Positions 5,340 through 5,817 of a stretch of 5,817 nt of DNA are shown here, piece by piece (within the stretch, counting starts at the first letter, position 1; each line of letters starts with the position of its first letter). Both the position numbers and the translations under genes were made by a program. The notes beneath the pieces were generated by a model, which made no database searches, was not told the origin of the DNA, and saw nothing but the letters and a program-made list of their open reading frames with translations. Where the stretch lies: NCBI GenBank assembly GCA_905236615.1, contig CAJORC010000251.1, forward strand, positions 1 through 5,817, given 5' to 3'. The DNA is from an uncultured Lachnospiraceae bacterium (lineage in GTDB: Bacteria > Bacillota > Clostridia > Lachnospirales > Lachnospiraceae).

Positions 5340-5817
5340 ATGTCTTTGGTAGCTGAGAATCTTGAAAAAGTTGAAGAGAAAATAAAATCCGCATGTGATA
5401 AGGCAGGCAGGTCACGTGATGAGGTTACACTTGTAGCCGTAAGTAAGACCAAGCCGGCGGAAATGATAATGGAAGCATACGATCAGGGTATTCGTGATTT
5501 TGGAGAGAACTATGTGCAGGAGCTTGTGGACAAGATAGAAAAGCTGCCCAAAGACATACGCTGGCATATGATAGGCCATCTTCAGAGGAACAAGGTTAAA
5601 TATATTATCGGTAAGGTAACTCTGATACATGGCGTTGATTCCGTTTCTCTGGCTAAGGAGATAAGCAAGCAGGCTGTGAAACATGATGTTACCGCAGATA
5701 TTCTTTTGGAGATAAATATTGCCGGTGAAGAGAGTAAATTCGGCTTTTCTTCCGAAGAATTGCCGGAAGCGGCGGTTGAAATAGCTAAATTGCCTAATGT
5801 AAATATAAAAGGGATAA
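5340..5817 (+). CDS. YggS/YlmE-family PLP-binding protein, 5' part only
   Basis: The frame is open from ATG 5340 to the right edge, giving 159 codons of a family normally about 220-235 residues long, so the C-terminal third is missing. Family blocks are clear: LVAVSKTKP with the PLP-binding Lys36, FGENYVQE, WHMIGHLQRNK, IHGVDS and INIAGEESKFGF. The fold is the alanine racemase-like TIM barrel without the second domain. Members (YggS in E. coli, YlmE in Bacillus, PLPBP in humans) bind pyridoxal phosphate and act in vitamin B6 and amino acid homeostasis with no firmly established catalysis. In Firmicutes the gene often precedes sepF, ylmG, ylmH and divIVA, so division genes are expected just beyond the window. 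It follows the HlyD-like gene by 17 nt and has a good ribosome site. WHMIGHLQRNK has His and Arg where WHFIGPLQSNK is common, which looks like ordinary variation. Confidence 0.93.
   Translation, partial: MSLVAENLEKVEEKIKSACDKAGRSRDEVTLVAVSKTKPAEMIMEAYDQGIRDFGENYVQELVDKIEKLPKDIRWHMIGHLQRNKVKYIIGKVTLIHGVDSVSLAKEISKQAVKHDVTADILLEINIAGEESKFGFSSEELPEAAVEIAKLPNVNIKGI

Noticed and set aside
5412..5684. A 90-codon open frame on the - strand.
   Set aside because: It lies wholly opposite the YggS-family gene, whose conserved motifs (SKTKP, FGENYVQE, ESKFGF) show that the + strand is the coding strand.
1..5817. Search for a defence system, mobile element, CRISPR array or tRNA.
   Set aside because: There is no transposase, integrase, phage gene, spaced repeat array, cloverleaf or att-like repeat. 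Gene content is conserved envelope and PLP housekeeping on one strand.

Overview
The window looks like chromosomal DNA from a low-to-moderate GC, Gram-positive Clostridia bacterium, most likely a Lachnospiraceae-type anaerobe. This rests on gene content and order (PBP2, RodA, MgsA, DD-carboxypeptidase, then an HlyD-like protein and a YggS/YlmE-type protein), strong AAGGAGG-type ribosome sites, and frequent ATA and AGA codons. It is inferred by eye, without database comparison. All genes I can support are on the + strand, and coding density is high.

Region 1 (1-3111) is a tightly packed cell-envelope operon. It holds the 3' end of a class B penicillin-binding protein (PBP2/MrdA-like transpeptidase), then RodA (the SEDS glycan polymerase that pairs with PBP2), a methylglyoxal synthase-family protein, and a lipoprotein D-alanyl-D-alanine carboxypeptidase. 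Gaps are 4 and 20 nt, and the last pair overlaps by about 17 nt, so translational coupling is likely. The group joins lateral wall synthesis (RodA-PBP2), peptide trimming (carboxypeptidase) and a glycolytic-bypass-type enzyme. The MgsA homologue carries substitutions at positions that are catalytic in E. coli MgsA.

Region 2 (3112-3270) is a 159-nt intergenic stretch with an AT-rich hairpin that probably ends the operon. It also has a well-spaced sigma-A-like promoter and a strong ribosome binding site for the next gene.

Region 3 (3271-3748) is a single-gene unit: a 140-residue P-loop protein of unknown function, closed by a strong GC-rich terminator.

Region 4 (3784-5817) starts with a 512-residue single-pass membrane protein resembling HlyD-type adaptors. 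It has a very basic cytoplasmic tail built from five AE(N/S)R(K/T) pentapeptides encoded by a 15-bp tandem repeat. Next comes the 5' part of a YggS/YlmE-family PLP-binding protein that runs off the window. In Firmicutes this type of gene usually begins the ylm/sepF cell-division cluster, so the right edge probably continues into division genes.

I see no CRISPR array, tRNA, rRNA, insertion sequence, phage gene or recognisable defence system. The window is mostly conserved envelope housekeeping. The least explained parts are the P-loop gene, the basic repeat tail of the HlyD-like protein, and the altered active site of the MgsA homologue.
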